Source: Rodentolepis nana (lineage: Eukaryota > Platyhelminthes > Cestoda > Cyclophyllidea > Hymenolepididae). From it: a DNA stretch of 22,571 bases. A program made the translations under genes and the position numbers. The DNA is taken from NCBI GenBank assembly GCA_900617975.1, contig UZAE01000475.1, forward strand, positions 1-22,571, written 5' to 3'. The notes under the pieces were generated by a model. The model saw only the letters and a program-made list of their open reading frames with translations, searched no databases and was not told the origin of the DNA. Of this stretch, positions 11,401-19,929 are shown one piece after another; within the stretch, counting starts at the first letter, position 1; each line of letters opens with the position of its first letter.

Positions 11401-14400
11401 AAGGTTGGAGCCACTGGTGTTGGATGGAGGAAAGTTGGTGAAACTACTTTCTCCACACTGGCCACAGCGTCAACCAAGTTCTTTGAGGATGCGCGCCAAC
11501 GTTCACGAGCATTCGGGTCATCCATCGAGAGAACCATATTTTTGGCGTCAGCTACCATCGGAGTGATTGCTAAAAATGCGAAAGAAGTTAAAGTAGTAGT
11601 CATTAGAATTAGGATTGATTTTGCCATCCAATCTTACTATTTTAATATATAACAAAGTGGCATCTAACAATTCTGTTGAAAAATCTCAGCGAAAGGAGCA
11701 AAAATAGTTTAACTTACTGGATCTTAGTCGCTGAACGGCCTCATTGACGCGATCTACGTAAACGGGATCTTCGCTGTTTTCCGTTTCTCGCATAGCTACT
11801 TGGAGCACCCGGTTGGCTCTCAGAGCAATGCTTGTAGTACCGTTAACAACGGAGGTGGGACAGTGTTGATCCACACTGTCCTCAATCTGATCGGTGTCTC
11901 TCAGAATACCTCTTTCTAAAATAGACAAAATATACAGTTAAAACAAGGGCTACGTCTGGTGAACGTTTACATTGAGAAGCTAAACGTCGATTGTATAGCG
12001 AAATACAAGCCTGCAACGTCAGAGCTCATGGATTCACTACTATTTAATAATCAACGTAACAGTCTGCAAAGTTAGAAGGACCAATCTCTAAATGGAGAGT
12101 CCTCAGGTAACTACCATTGAAGACAATAGTAGGAAAGAGCCTTCCTTCAATTCGTCTTGGGTTAATCCATATATCACATGCTAGGTTATTACTAATATTT
12201 AAAGCTTGGATGACAAAATTACAGGGCTTTACTCTGCGTCCTCAATTTAAGACACAATAAATTTCTTACAAATTCTCATCACCTAATAGGCGTGGGAAGT
12301 CTCTTAGAATGATCATTTTTCATGAAGACCTCAAATCCTCAAATGTTTAAACTAGAAATATTTATTAACGGCACACAATATATCATATGTAACTAAAAAG
12401 AATGGCACACAGTTAACATGGAAAAGACGTACCTTGAGCTTTAATGAAGGCTTTAGCGTCAATCGCCTCATCAACCAAATTGCGAGTACGTTCAGCACAA
12501 TCGGCCCAGTGCTTTTTGATTAAATCAAAGTGGTCAGAAGCCGCGTTTTGGAGCTGAGCGGAGGCGCCATTTTGTCGTGCTGACATCACGGCCCGACCGG
12601 CCATGCTCACTTGACTACCAACACTCTCGAGGTTAGAAGCGAGAGCTTGAAGAGCACTTCCACGCCATGGATCCACTAAATTGTTTGCAGCCAGACTTGC
12701 TGTTCGTTTCACACGTCTCGAATGTTCCTAAAATAGGGCACATCACAAAATCACAATTAAAGATAAATTAGAAGAGAACACCAAAAGGACGATTTCCACA
12801 TAGCAGAGCGCTTTGCCCACAGCATCAGTGAAGGTATGTCCAAAGATACTCCCTGTCTCAGGTATATTGTAAATATATAAGATCTGAACAAAGGACGTAG
12901 GAATCATGCGAGAGAAAATCAAGTCTCGACAGCCTAATTTGTTGTGGTAATCACATTGTTGCACAAAAATGCGCACTTTCGCTACTGTCTGGGCGGTTCA
13001 TCAAAGTTAATGAGAACACGACCAAATTCGCATGGCCAGGTAACAAGGGATTTTCAAACAAAAGTTAACCGGAGCTTAACCATCACCGCTAGCAAATTTA
13101 AGCGAGATAAACAACCAACATAAATTATGAAATTTCAAATTTAATAGACTGGAAGGCTAAGTTTATGCTCACCTTGACTGAATTGGAGTGAACTATGATG
13201 TGTAAAATGCCTTTTGGCTAGCATCAATACATTCAGGTCATGAAACTTGAGCTTTGGTAACCGTTAGTTTACGGCGTGCCAAAACTTACCTTTAAGTGGA
13301 AAGGATGCACAATAAATAAGGGCACATTTAAGTTCAACCCTTTACTCCCAGTTTCCACTTCTCTTCATGTGACTAACAATGTTATTCTTGGTTTCCAGTG
13401 GGCCAATAAAAACAATGTGCTGGTATTGAACACAAAATTGAGCATTCAATTATAGAATAACTTTGAATTTATTTCAGAATTTACCTAATGTAAAAATTGT
13501 GTTCTGTATGCTTAGATTAAACCATTTTGACATTGAATGTTAATAGAAATTCCGAATACTTTCGAATTTTTAATTAGACGGTACAATATTTTCCAAATTA
13601 TGATAGGGGATTTCTATTTAAATATCGAGCTTTCAAAGAGGTGATGATGATGATGATGGTAAAATGGACACTTACAAGGAAGGTATCAGCCGCCTGTTGG
13701 TAAGCAGTTTCATCGACAGGAAGGGTGGAAGTAGCTTCCTGAAGATTTTTTATGGGACCGATGAGGTCTGTAAAGTAGTCGGCAACTTGTCGAACTAGTC
13801 CATGTTGCATATTATGCCACATTACATCCAGAGTTTGTACAGCTTCATAAGACAACTCCTGTTCACGTGTCCTCTGTGAGTCAGAAACTACGCAGAAAGT
13901 GAAAAAAAATAAAATAAAAAGTACAATTTCTTTACAGTCTTAATTTAAAGAATATTGAAATTAAATTTTGCAAATGATATTATTTTCTTCAAAATGAGTA
14001 TTTTTGAAAAAAAATCGGCTGATTTTACCAACCACGAAGTCTAATTTCATCTTCTATGAAACGATTTAAAGCAAGCAGAAGGTGTGTTGGCAATTATTGA
14101 AAATTTGGCCTCTACCAAAAGCATGGCTGAAATAGGCAGAGCTCAGGAAGAGAAACTCAACGACTTTGCACTGAGGAATAGGAAAGACAAAAAAGACTTA
14201 TCTGGTTGTTTAAAAAAACGACAAAACAGACCGGCCCCTGGATTGTGCACTATTTAGAAACCTTACCAGATTAAACGAAATTAAGGTTGAGGCTGATTCC
14301 GCAAAAAATTTAAATCACTCCCCAGTTCCCCTAAAGAGTGCCGCTACCACCAACATATTCGAATAATAGACTAATTCGGCTTAATAATTAAATAATAGAA

Positions 14401-15650
14401 AATTTTTTTAATCGGCCTTCAGTTTTACTTAAAAATGCTATTAACACTTTAACGCCCGAATTATTTTTTGAAAAAAGAGGCACCCAACTGCACTCACGCG
14501 TGTATCACAGCAGAATGATGCCGCCGACGTGAGGAAGTTTTGGTGGTGCATCAGGCGAAGACTATAGACACGTTTTGAACACGTCACTAACGGTGGTGCA
14601 TCAGACACGCATTGAACATGTTTCAAAGGGCAATAGCGCCTTCTGCTACGAGTCTATTACTAATGGAGATTATTTTGAAAGAGGACCATACGGCCCAATA
14701 AGGGCGTAAAAGGGTTAAAGAAGTGTGATGCGAACATGGAAAGTGATATTATTAAATACATACGCCTTTAGAGCAAATACATACCATATAAACGGGACTT
14801 GTCAATAATAACTCTTACGGTTTCTAACTTCGTGGAGTAAGTATGAGACTAGGAATGTGTTATTGAATTAACTTACAGTTGACCCATTTTCGTAGCTTAA
14901 GGTAGGATCTAACTGGGATATCCACACTATTAAGCTGCGACCCGCGAAGCCTGTGATAAGCAAACCTTATCAACTAAAACCAATACTATCAGCTTCAATA
15001 CGCTCCAGAACTACTGATCAGTAGGAAAAAAGTAGAGCTTTCGGGTCTAGTTTACTTAAGCTTTAACAGGAGGGAGATATTTGGAGCATACGCTTCATGT
15101 CACGTAAATGCATGAATGGTAAGAAACTTGTCAATTCAAGGTACCAAAGTCTAAAGTACAATGTGTCTTATATAAATATTTCATAATAGCTGTGGTTCTT
15201 CGCATATATATATATATATATATATATATAATGTTGTTCAATGACATTTGGTAAAAATAAAAGTGAAAGGAATATTTGGGTGAAAAATACAATCTTACCA
15301 AGCGGTTTATCCAACATAGTGTACAGTTGATCTGTTTGAGTTCGAAGTCGTTTACATGATTCCGCAAATTCTAGATTCTGAAGGCCTTCTTCCTCAGCTT
15401 CAGTGTGGAGGATCTGTTGAGCTTGAGCAAGAAGAGCCCTAGCTGCTTCATAGCCAACTTGTCGCTGAGGGCCACGGGGTTCAAGGAGCCATCGTCGTGC
15501 CTGTGTCGCCTTACCCTCCAGAGTTCGTGCTAGACGATAGATGGCATTCTGATGCTCCGTCCTCTCGCATAGAGCTCGGCATAATTCCAATAGACGCGCC
15601 AGGTCTCCACGACATGCTTCAGCTATATTTTTGGCAACCGCCTCATCGCC
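2347..15650 (-). CDS. VCL: Vinculin, partial gene (nine internal exons)
   Basis: Vinculin is a cytoplasmic actin-binding adaptor at integrin and cadherin adhesions. Its head binds talin or alpha-catenin and its tail binds F-actin and acidic lipids. The nine exons are 15299-15650, 13676-13887, 12433-12727, 11718-11915, 11297-11569, 7115-7224, 4282-4397, 2518-2641 and 2347-2437. They total 1771 nt (590 codons plus 1 nt), have GT/AG boundaries, and every phase chains (0-1, 1-0, 0-1, 1-1, 1-1, 1-0, 0-2, 2-0, 0-1) without an internal stop. Diagnostic matches to remembered vertebrate vinculin include LEGKATQARRWL, LVDEAIDAK, TSIALRANRVL, ENSEDP, ARLWSSRDNELIAA, KECTDRRMKT and QLKILSTVKATMLG. Alpha-catenin fits worse, especially in the tail. 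Compared with about 1066 residues in human vinculin, roughly 450 N-terminal and 55 C-terminal residues are missing because the window cuts the gene. The frame is intact, so the gene looks functional. Confidence 0.95.
2518..2641 (-). CDS. VCL: Vinculin exon H (tail helix 2-3)
   Basis: 124 nt, codons 519 (split Arg CG|T) to 560. The acceptor is atccactag; the donor is AAGACG followed by gtaaaa. The peptide RGEYGNKKDLINVSMAIAEA, then SKDVTSCARALGKECTDRRMKT, matches [42 protein letters not shown]. The basic ending TDRRMKT corresponds to conserved tail residues. Only an 80-bp intron separates it from exon I. Confidence 0.95.
2642..4281 (-). other. VCL: Vinculin intron G-H (1640 bp)
   Basis: Intron bounded by gtgagt and an actag acceptor. 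Apart from the SINE-like copy at about 3097-3436 it is AT-rich sequence without recognisable features. A long plus-strand frame at 3319-3597 overlaps the SINE-like sequence and gives no recognisable protein. Confidence 0.85.
3097..3436 (-). repeat. tRNA-derived SINE-like element, copy 1
   Basis: Read on the minus strand, it starts with a degenerate tRNA-like head, GCGCTGATCATAAGATTG followed by a B-box-like AGTTCGATTCC (3377-3387). A body of about 270 bp follows, ending in an (AAAT)n-type tail at 3097-3113, the order expected of a tRNA-derived SINE. Part of the body, CCGAACCTATCACCG, resembles a stretch of the sequence at 21186-21410. No A-box is recognisable, so the head is truncated or decayed. 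Boundaries are approximate and I saw no target duplication. Confidence 0.4.
4282..4397 (-). CDS. VCL: Vinculin exon G (tail helix 1)
   Basis: 116 nt, codons 481-518 plus two nucleotides. The acceptor is tttatctag; the donor is TTCG followed by gtgagt. The peptide AAAHALHQEARLWSSRDNEL, then IAATKRIAALMAKLSQIVR, closely matches [40 protein letters not shown], the first helix of the vinculin tail. In vertebrates the tail is masked by the head and, once released, binds F-actin and acidic phospholipids. Basic and aromatic features such as RLW and KR are retained here. Confidence 0.95.
4398..7114 (-). other. VCL: Vinculin intron F-G (2717 bp)
   Basis: Intron with no recognised exon. It contains C homopolymers on the plus strand at 4871-4883 (13), 5883-5890 (8) and 6625-6641 (17), which are G-runs in the transcript, plus an (ATC)n repeat at about 5410-5440. 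The open frames across it, for example 6423-6737, are low-complexity or AT-rich and resemble no protein I know. Confidence 0.85.
7115..7224 (-). CDS. VCL: Vinculin exon F (acidic linker)
   Basis: 110 nt, codons 444 (split Gly G|GT) to 480. The acceptor is ttttaatag; the donor is CTG followed by gtaaga. The peptide is Gly/Ser-rich then acidic: GGASSSQSDDNSRPLSPET followed by DAEDEFNYPLPEENQPIL. The end resembles the acidic DEEFPEQ...INQPM stretch just before the vinculin tail. The SP and TP-like contexts could be sites for proline-directed kinases (inference). It lies between a 4.07-kb and a 2.72-kb intron. Confidence rests on exact phase compatibility with both neighbours and on the acidic pre-tail similarity. 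Confidence 0.85.
7621..7773 (-). other. Candidate alternative vinculin linker exon
   Basis: On the gene strand an acceptor-like ctaactacattatgtttacag precedes an open stretch starting CA-CAC-CCC. A donor-like CAAG before gtacta follows 153 nt later; an alternative donor, CTG before gtagca, gives 7684-7773 (90 nt). Either version has phase 1 at both ends, matching exon E's end and exon F's start, so it could be inserted without breaking the frame. The insert would read AHPSTISSSSSNFTNG, then VGKRGSSSNSCSIPG and on: Ser-rich, as suits a linker. The whole island is also open on the plus strand, so the coding strand is uncertain. No similarity to the metavinculin insert is claimed. Confidence 0.3.
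7856..8067 (-). mobile_element. piggyBac-type MITE, decayed copy 2
   Basis: A 212-bp non-coding element with inverted ends CCCTTTAACGTCC (left) and, on the other strand, CCCTTTAATGCC (right). The flanks are ATAA and ATGA, plausibly mutated TTAA. Read on the minus strand it parallels the copy at 14445-14714: shared blocks include GACTATAGA, GAACATGTTTCAAA, TTATTTTGAAAGA and the terminal GGG-TTA-type end. It has more deletions and substitutions, so it is the older or less intact copy. It has no transposase and would have been moved in trans. Confidence 0.65.
10246..10271. repeat. (AT)13 microsatellite
   Basis: Uninterrupted AT dinucleotide tract inside the large vinculin intron. It keeps a spurious minus-strand frame open (the Ile-Tyr run). 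Confidence 0.95.
11297..11569 (-). CDS. VCL: Vinculin exon E (end of head, start of linker)
   Basis: 273 nt, phase 1 at both ends, codons 353 (split Thr A|CA) to 443. The acceptor is gcatttttag; the donor is CAAG followed by gttaaa, weaker than the others. The first 40 codons, starting TITPMVADAKNM, match TISPMVMDAKAV and end the head with DAVASVEKVVSP (vertebrate GAVAKVREAFQP). The rest, including PTFLHPTPVAPTF and RHKNNNRNHVNNKT, has no counterpart I recognise and should form a disordered linker rich in Asn, Pro, Thr and Val. The vertebrate polyproline motifs are absent. An unspliced read-through stops at TAA two codons later, which supports splicing at this donor. Confidence 0.9.
11570..11717 (-). 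other. VCL: Vinculin intron D-E (148 bp)
   Basis: Short intron with a perfect gtaagt donor and a gcatttttag acceptor. Its phase (1) and the conserved peptide across the junction (RLRS-T-ITPMVADAK) confirm it. Confidence 0.93.
11718..11915 (-). CDS. VCL: Vinculin exon D (head domain D4)
   Basis: 198 nt (66 codons in length, phase 1 at both ends), codons 287 (split Glu G|AA) to 352. The acceptor is ctattttag and the donor is TCCA followed by gtaagt, a perfect consensus. The core TTSIALRANRVLQVAMRETE with NSEDPVY matches [27 protein letters not shown] of vertebrate vinculin nearly residue for residue. Because the exon is symmetrical, skipping it would keep the frame, but it encodes conserved bundle helices and is presumably constitutive. 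Confidence 0.95.
11916..12432 (-). other. VCL: Vinculin intron C-D (517 bp)
   Basis: AT-rich intron between gtacgt and ctattttag. I see nothing else in it. Confidence 0.92.
12433..12727 (-). CDS. VCL: Vinculin exon C (head D3/D4 junction)
   Basis: 295 nt, codons 189-286 plus one nucleotide. The acceptor is attttag before GAA-CAT-TCG; the donor is CAAG followed by gtacgt, close to consensus. The peptide starts EHSRRVKRTASLAANN, matching ENHSGRLGATAEKAAA. It ends with HFDLIKKHWADCAERTRNLV and DEAIDAKAFI, matching [30 protein letters not shown]. This is one of the best conserved segments and covers helices of the last head bundles. No stop or frameshift is present. Confidence 0.95.
12728..13675 (-). 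other. VCL: Vinculin intron B-C (948 bp)
   Basis: Intron between gtaagt and attttag. It contains a GATGAT repeat at 13640-13660 next to the donor and otherwise no recognisable feature. Confidence 0.92.
13676..13887 (-). CDS. VCL: Vinculin exon B (head, D3 region)
   Basis: 212 nt, codons 118 (split) to 188. The acceptor is ttctgcgtag. A nearer AG, 14 nt into the exon, would give the wrong phase, so the upstream one was chosen; it makes the split Val codon G|TT. The donor is CTT followed by gtaagt. The peptide runs VSDSQRTREQELSYEAV, then VADYFTDLIGPIKNLQEA, ending AYQQAADTFL. It aligns with the vertebrate stretch containing SQLQDSLKDLKARMQEAM and [20 protein letters not shown]. Conservation is moderate, so placement depends on phase and order as well as similarity. 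A (GATGAT)n-type repeat lies just past the donor at 13640-13660. Confidence 0.9.
14445..14714 (+). mobile_element. piggyBac-type MITE, copy 1 with TTAA target sites
   Basis: A 270-bp non-coding element flanked on both sides by TTAA (14441-14444 and 14715-14718), the exact target duplication of piggyBac transposons. The left end reads CACTTTAACGCCCG; the right end, read on the opposite strand, is CCCTTTTACGCCC, so the terminal inverted repeats match at 11 of 13 positions (consensus CCCTTTAACGCCC). CCC-starting ends at TTAA are typical of the superfamily. The interior carries no transposase but contains an approximate direct repeat, GGTGGTGCATCAG, near 14541 and 14593. It sits in a vinculin intron and a decayed relative lies at 7856-8067. 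Confidence 0.8.
15204..15230. repeat. (AT)13 microsatellite
   Basis: AT dinucleotide tract in the vinculin intron, about 70 bp from the exon A donor. Confidence 0.95.
15299..15650 (-). CDS. VCL: Vinculin exon A (late head repeat)
   Basis: First vinculin exon in the window: 352 nt, codons 1-117 of the assembled fragment plus one nucleotide. The acceptor reads tactttcag before GGC-GAT-GAG (frame phase 0); the donor is CTTG followed by gtaaga. It begins GDEAVAKNIAEACRGD and contains RLARTLEGKATQARRWL, which aligns with AVHLEGKIEQAQRWI of vertebrate vinculin around residue 490. The sequence is amphipathic, as expected for the helical bundles of the vinculin head. Runs such as EAARALLAQAQQIL and LRTQTDQLYTML suit bundle helices. 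The exon is GC-richer than its flanks. A (TA)n tract lies about 70 bp inside the downstream intron. Confidence 0.93.
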
Positions 15651-17209
15651 CTGAAAGTAAAGTATACGAAATTTACCAACTGTTGTACAAATTCGATAAT
15701 CCATAAATTTGCCCAGTTTGATTGTCTTTAGTGACTTGCAGCTAAGTATTACATAATAACATTTTTATGGCCATCTGAGTTTCACTTTCGCCAATTATTC
15801 TCATTCAAATTTAACTGTCCAATGTACCTACCTCTTAATTTTCACTTGCTAAAGGAAATTACATCTTGTTAGACCTTATGGAAGATCATTCGCCTTCTAA
15901 GTCAAGCTTGATCGCACGTTAAGGTCGCTTTACTTTCGACATTAGAGGTACTTTACATGCTTCAGCATTCGACATTATGAAGTGACCTTTAGGTTCTAAT
16001 ACATCATTTACTTTTGGATTGGATTAAGAGAAGTTCATACCGAAAGACCTTTAGGGATGATAGTTTCGATCTAGATTGGCAATTTATCATGAAATTAATC
16101 AGGAATAGAACCACGAAAGATATGATAGATATTTGCAGAAGTGATATCCTCTAACGGCTACCGGTTGAACCATATAAGGATTAAGAATTCGAAGTTAATC
16201 AAATTATTTAATTTATTAAAATAAACACTAGGTAAACGAAACGGATAGATCACAAGTAGTTTGCATAATAAATTTTATATGATCGATGGACATGTCGATT
16301 TAAAAACCATTTCCCTGAAATAAATTGAGATGTCCAAATATTCGGGGCAATCCGAACACAATGTGAAATTTTGAGACCAGTTATTTCAGTAAAAAAACAG
16401 CGGTACACATATTTTAATGAAGTAATTGTTTACATCTATACAATGACGTCAAAAACAGCAATGTAAAACCCAAGTCCAAAGATGGTTCTTCATAACAGAA
16501 TTCTGAGTGTTTGAAAAAATTGCAAGAGAATGTTTATGTAAGCTCAATTTTTCAATGAAACTCATATTACAAGTATTGCACTAATGTTAGTTCTTACAAA
16601 GTTATTAAAAAATACGAATTCCATCTTTTGAAAATCGGGCGTTACTTTTGAAACGCTCACTTATTGAAGCGCAAAATATTTCATAATTCACAAACACAGA
16701 AAGTCGTTTTCTCCGTTATTCGGAATGACAAAAATATTAAAGCTTCCCTCACACATTTAAGTTAACAATTCTTCAACAAAGTGATTACTACTTTTAAAAA
16801 TAATGACTTTCAGAAACTTTGTATGCAATTGGTGAAGCAGTGATGGGAAAACTTTTAAATGCACAATTGAAGTGAAAAAGTTCTCGTACAAAGTAGGTTC
16901 ATAAAACAGGAGAACAAACCATAAGATACCAGCTTGAGAAACGACCTCGTTGTATTGTTTGCATTTCTCAGTGTACCCGTGTTACAAATGACCTTGGAAA
17001 TGGTAATTTAAGGTAGTATTTTTTTGGTAATTTTACCGGCATATTGTCGGATAATTTGTGCTAAATCAAGTTGTTTAAGCCTACATCCTAATTTTAATTT
17101 GAAGTGATGCTTAAATTTATGCTCAGTGGAAATTATAAGCAACAGGCTCATGAAAAAATGGTTGTACACAAAAGATCTTTTAAATTTCAAAAAAAAAACA
17201 TTTTTTTAG

Positions 17210-17236
17210 ATATATATATATACATATATGTATATG
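17210..17236. repeat. Imperfect AT-rich dinucleotide tract
   Basis: TATATATATA-type repeat interrupted by CA and TG steps (tacatatatgtatat). Confidence 0.85.
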
Positions 17237-18052
17237 AATTAAATAGTCAACGCAATCACAATACCAAGGAATCTACTCAGCCAAAAGAAAAGTGCATTTA
17301 AAAACCTAAACGTAACCTTTAAGACCGATAAAGTGCTTTCTATTAAACTTGCCCAAACTTTATGCCTCACAGTCAAGTTAAATGGATAAGGTAGTAAAAT
17401 GTTCAAAGTCCAAGAAAACAAAGCAAATTCCAGAAATTGTTTTAGCCAATAAATCACCTTACCCATGGAATAAAAGTATGCATCCAATTGGGCTTAGTGA
17501 GAAAAGAAATTAATTTCGGGACTAGGAAATCAAAAACAGGTAGTAAACTAAAGGAATGGAAGGAATATTGAGAGTGCCAATTCCTTGTTTTGACCAGCCA
17601 TAAAGACCGAGGAAATTAGGGCTTGGAGGACTCCGTGAGAGTTGTATATTGATCAATTTAATTTGACTACCCCAATGCTTCAAGCATTTAACCAGTAAAC
17701 TGAAATGCGAACTTGTCTTGATGCAGAGTTTACAAAGAAGTGTTAGATAATGGATAAAGTGCTTCAAGGCCGACGGATGAGTCATTCACCCAGTTACGCG
17801 GATAAAAAATGTTAAGCCAATCACAACTGCAGATAAGGTGAAGAATAACAGAATAAGGAGACTAAAGTCTTATCTACTTGGCATTGTCAGGCACACTAAT
17901 TCCATGAAGTCACACATAAAAGGAAAAATTTAGCACATTATATGGCAAAGATAACTTCTAAATGCCATTGGACAAATGAACGGATTGAACATTTGGCACA
18001 CACTAAGTAATATGGAAAGAAAAGACTTTACCCGCGTCTTTGTATATAAAGT

Positions 18053-18057
<5 letters not shown>

Positions 18058-18119
<62 letters not shown>
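18058..18119. repeat. (AT)31 microsatellite
   Basis: The longest uninterrupted AT tract in the window, 62 bp, followed by an imperfect continuation to about 18138. It ends directly beside the left arm of the long inverted repeat, so the element may have inserted into, or next to, a TA-rich target. Confidence 0.95.
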
Positions 18120-18126
<7 letters not shown>

Positions 18127-18141
18127 GATATATATATGTTA

Positions 18142-18620
18142 AACACTATAGCAATAAAGTTCAAGATACAGACAACTGCGAAAATCGGCATTGTCAACAA
18201 ATAATGGACCTATAATGCGGAAGCTCCACCTTTAAATAAGCAGATTATGTGAAAATCGCCAAACTCAGTATATGATAAAAACGAGAGCCATTAACACCCT
18301 CCCCCCTCCAATTTGACAAAGTTGAACAGAAGTCTGGACTTTTAAGTACTTTGGTAAATAAACTGGCTTAAGTAAGGGTGTTTACAATCATACTGACATT
18401 CTTTTAAACTCTTAATGGCCACCCATTCTAATTATACATGTGATGGTCATCTGACGCTCTCGAATAAGAATGGGATAACATCGATAGTGTTAGGTGCTTT
18501 TCGTGATTTTATCATTGGCTAATTGACCTCGGCTGAATAAGCTTGTGATTTACTTTGTGTGTACTGGCTTTTAAGAAGCTAGTACGAGAAGTTGGCAATC
18601 GATATGTCCGTTATTGAGTC
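18142..18620 (+). repeat. Left 479-bp inverted arm
   Basis: Outer end AACACTATAGC, inner end CCGTTATTGAGTC. Beyond 18620 the two arms diverge immediately. Just outside the outer end the flanks show only a gapped resemblance (ATGTT-AA against ATGTAAATC). Confidence 0.9.
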
Positions 18621-19406
18621 TTTTTTTCATTATTAATAATACCCATTTCAGGTTCCAAATTCGAATCTCTTTTAAAGTAATTGTGATATGTTGAAGTTTT
18701 TTATTTGTTGGTTCCACAATAAATGAATAAATTTGCGATATTGTCCATTGTACTACTCCATGTTTCGGCTTGGATTCTTCTAAGTTGGTCTTTTGCACTC
18801 CAGACGATGTCCCTTTACAAACTTGTACTTATATTTTATTGATTATTGATCGTGTAACAAAATACCAAAGCGTCTTCACATAAAATCTTCCATCACAGTT
18901 CGTGTCCTCACCTCTTTTTATTTGGTGCATCCAAGTCTTCATGACCTTAATCTAATGAACTGGTTTCTACGTTTCTATGCCCAAACGTGCACGCGCAAAA
19001 TCCTCCGTGATTCAGCTTACTTTTTTTGAAAATTTTTGATTCACTGTAATACTGAACATCAGCCTTTTGTCGTTCTTAAAACTCTGTCAAAATTCTTAGA
19101 GTTGTTTGATTATTCTCGAGTAAATGGACTCATGCATCGGAATACTTTATGCAAATTATTGGAATAGTCTCAAACCGTGGCTACCACTTTTTTCGCGAAT
19201 TACTACTTCCACTAATTTTGTCAAGTGTGCAAGTCCATCTTGATAAATCACAGAGGTCAATCAATTTTACCTGACTGAGGGTAGGTTGCGTATGCCCTTT
19301 ATCCGGTAAGGATCACTTATCAGTACATTCACTTCCAATCCCAGCTCTCACTCTAGTGCAAGTTCTTCCATCTTGTGCAATGTGAAAGCGTGGATCCATT
19401 TGAAAT
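18621..19406 (-). pseudogene. Decayed reading frame between the inverted arms
   Basis: From the ATG at about 19416 in the right arm (minus strand), one frame reads MSVIESFQMDPRFHIAQDG, then RTCTRVRAGIGSECTDK. After a stop it continues PDKGHTQPTLSQVKLIDLCD, later ERQKADVQYYSESKIFKKSK and FCACTFGHRNVETSSLD, with stops between the blocks. Non-biased peptide blocks separated by single stops in one frame suggest a degraded gene, presumably the element's own. No catalytic motif or known transposase family could be identified, so the function is unknown. Confidence 0.35.
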
Positions 19407-19885
19407 GACTCAATAACGGACATATCGATTGCCAACTTCTCGTACTAGCTTCTTAAAAGCCAGTACACACAAAGTAAATCACAAGCTTATTCAGCCGAGG
19501 TCAATTAGCCAATGATAAAATCACGAAAAGCACCTAACACTATCGATGTTATCCCATTCTTATTCGAGAGCGTCAGATGACCATCACATGTATAATTAGA
19601 ATGGGTGGCCATTAAGAGTTTAAAAGAATGTCAGTATGATTGTAAACACCCTTACTTAAGCCAGTTTATTTACCAAAGTACTTAAAAGTCCAGACTTCTG
19701 TTCAACTTTGTCAAATTGGAGGGGGGAGGGTGTTAATGGCTCTCGTTTTTATCATATACTGAGTTTGGCGATTTTCACATAATCTGCTTATTTAAAGGTG
19801 GAGCTTCCGCATTATAGGTCCATTATTTGTTGACAATGCCGATTTTCGCAGTTGTCTGTATCTTGAACTTTATTGCTATAGTGTT
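19407..19885 (-). repeat. Right 479-bp inverted arm
   Basis: Reverse complement of 18142-18620. It contains the presumed start codon of the decayed minus-strand frame near its inner edge, so the left arm carries a mirrored stump of the same start (MSVIESF, then a stop). Confidence 0.9.
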
Positions 19886-19929
19886 GATTTACATGTATTG
19901 GTAATAAATAAATTTATTAAGTAGTCCAG

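Larger units (their letters stand above)
13888..15298 (-). other. VCL: Vinculin intron A-B (1411 bp)
   Basis: Intron holding the better preserved piggyBac-type MITE (14445-14714) and an (AT)n tract at 15204-15230 near the donor. No exon seen. Confidence 0.92.
18142..19885. mobile_element. Transposon-like element with 479-bp inverted terminal repeats
   Basis: The arms 18142-18620 and 19407-19885 are reverse complements across 479 bp; I found no mismatch by eye and the pairing is gapless (paired coordinates sum to 38027). They flank a 786-bp spacer. The outer ends are AACACTATAGCAATAAAG. On the minus strand a frame starts inside the right arm with MSVIESFQMDPRFHIAQDG and runs through the spacer. 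It is broken by several stops, so it looks like a decayed protein-coding interior. The family was not recognised: long inverted repeats occur in Mutator-like and foldback elements, but I see no diagnostic motif and no clear target duplication. A local inverted duplication or assembly artefact remains possible. Confidence 0.6.

Noticed and set aside
2347..15650. Alpha-catenin instead of vinculin
   Set aside because: The families are related, but QLKILSTVKATMLG, KECTDRRMKT and the exon C/D matches are vinculin-type, and tail similarity runs through three consecutive exons.
17239..17785. Two minus-strand frames of 82 and 87 codons with hydrophobic residues
   Set aside because: Hydrophobicity follows from AT-rich codons; there is no resemblance to the vinculin head or any other family.
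17976..18215. Long frames through the TA tract on both strands
   Set aside because: They are open only because (TA)n encodes alternating Ile and Tyr without stops. The same applies to 10056-10457 and 15131-15367.
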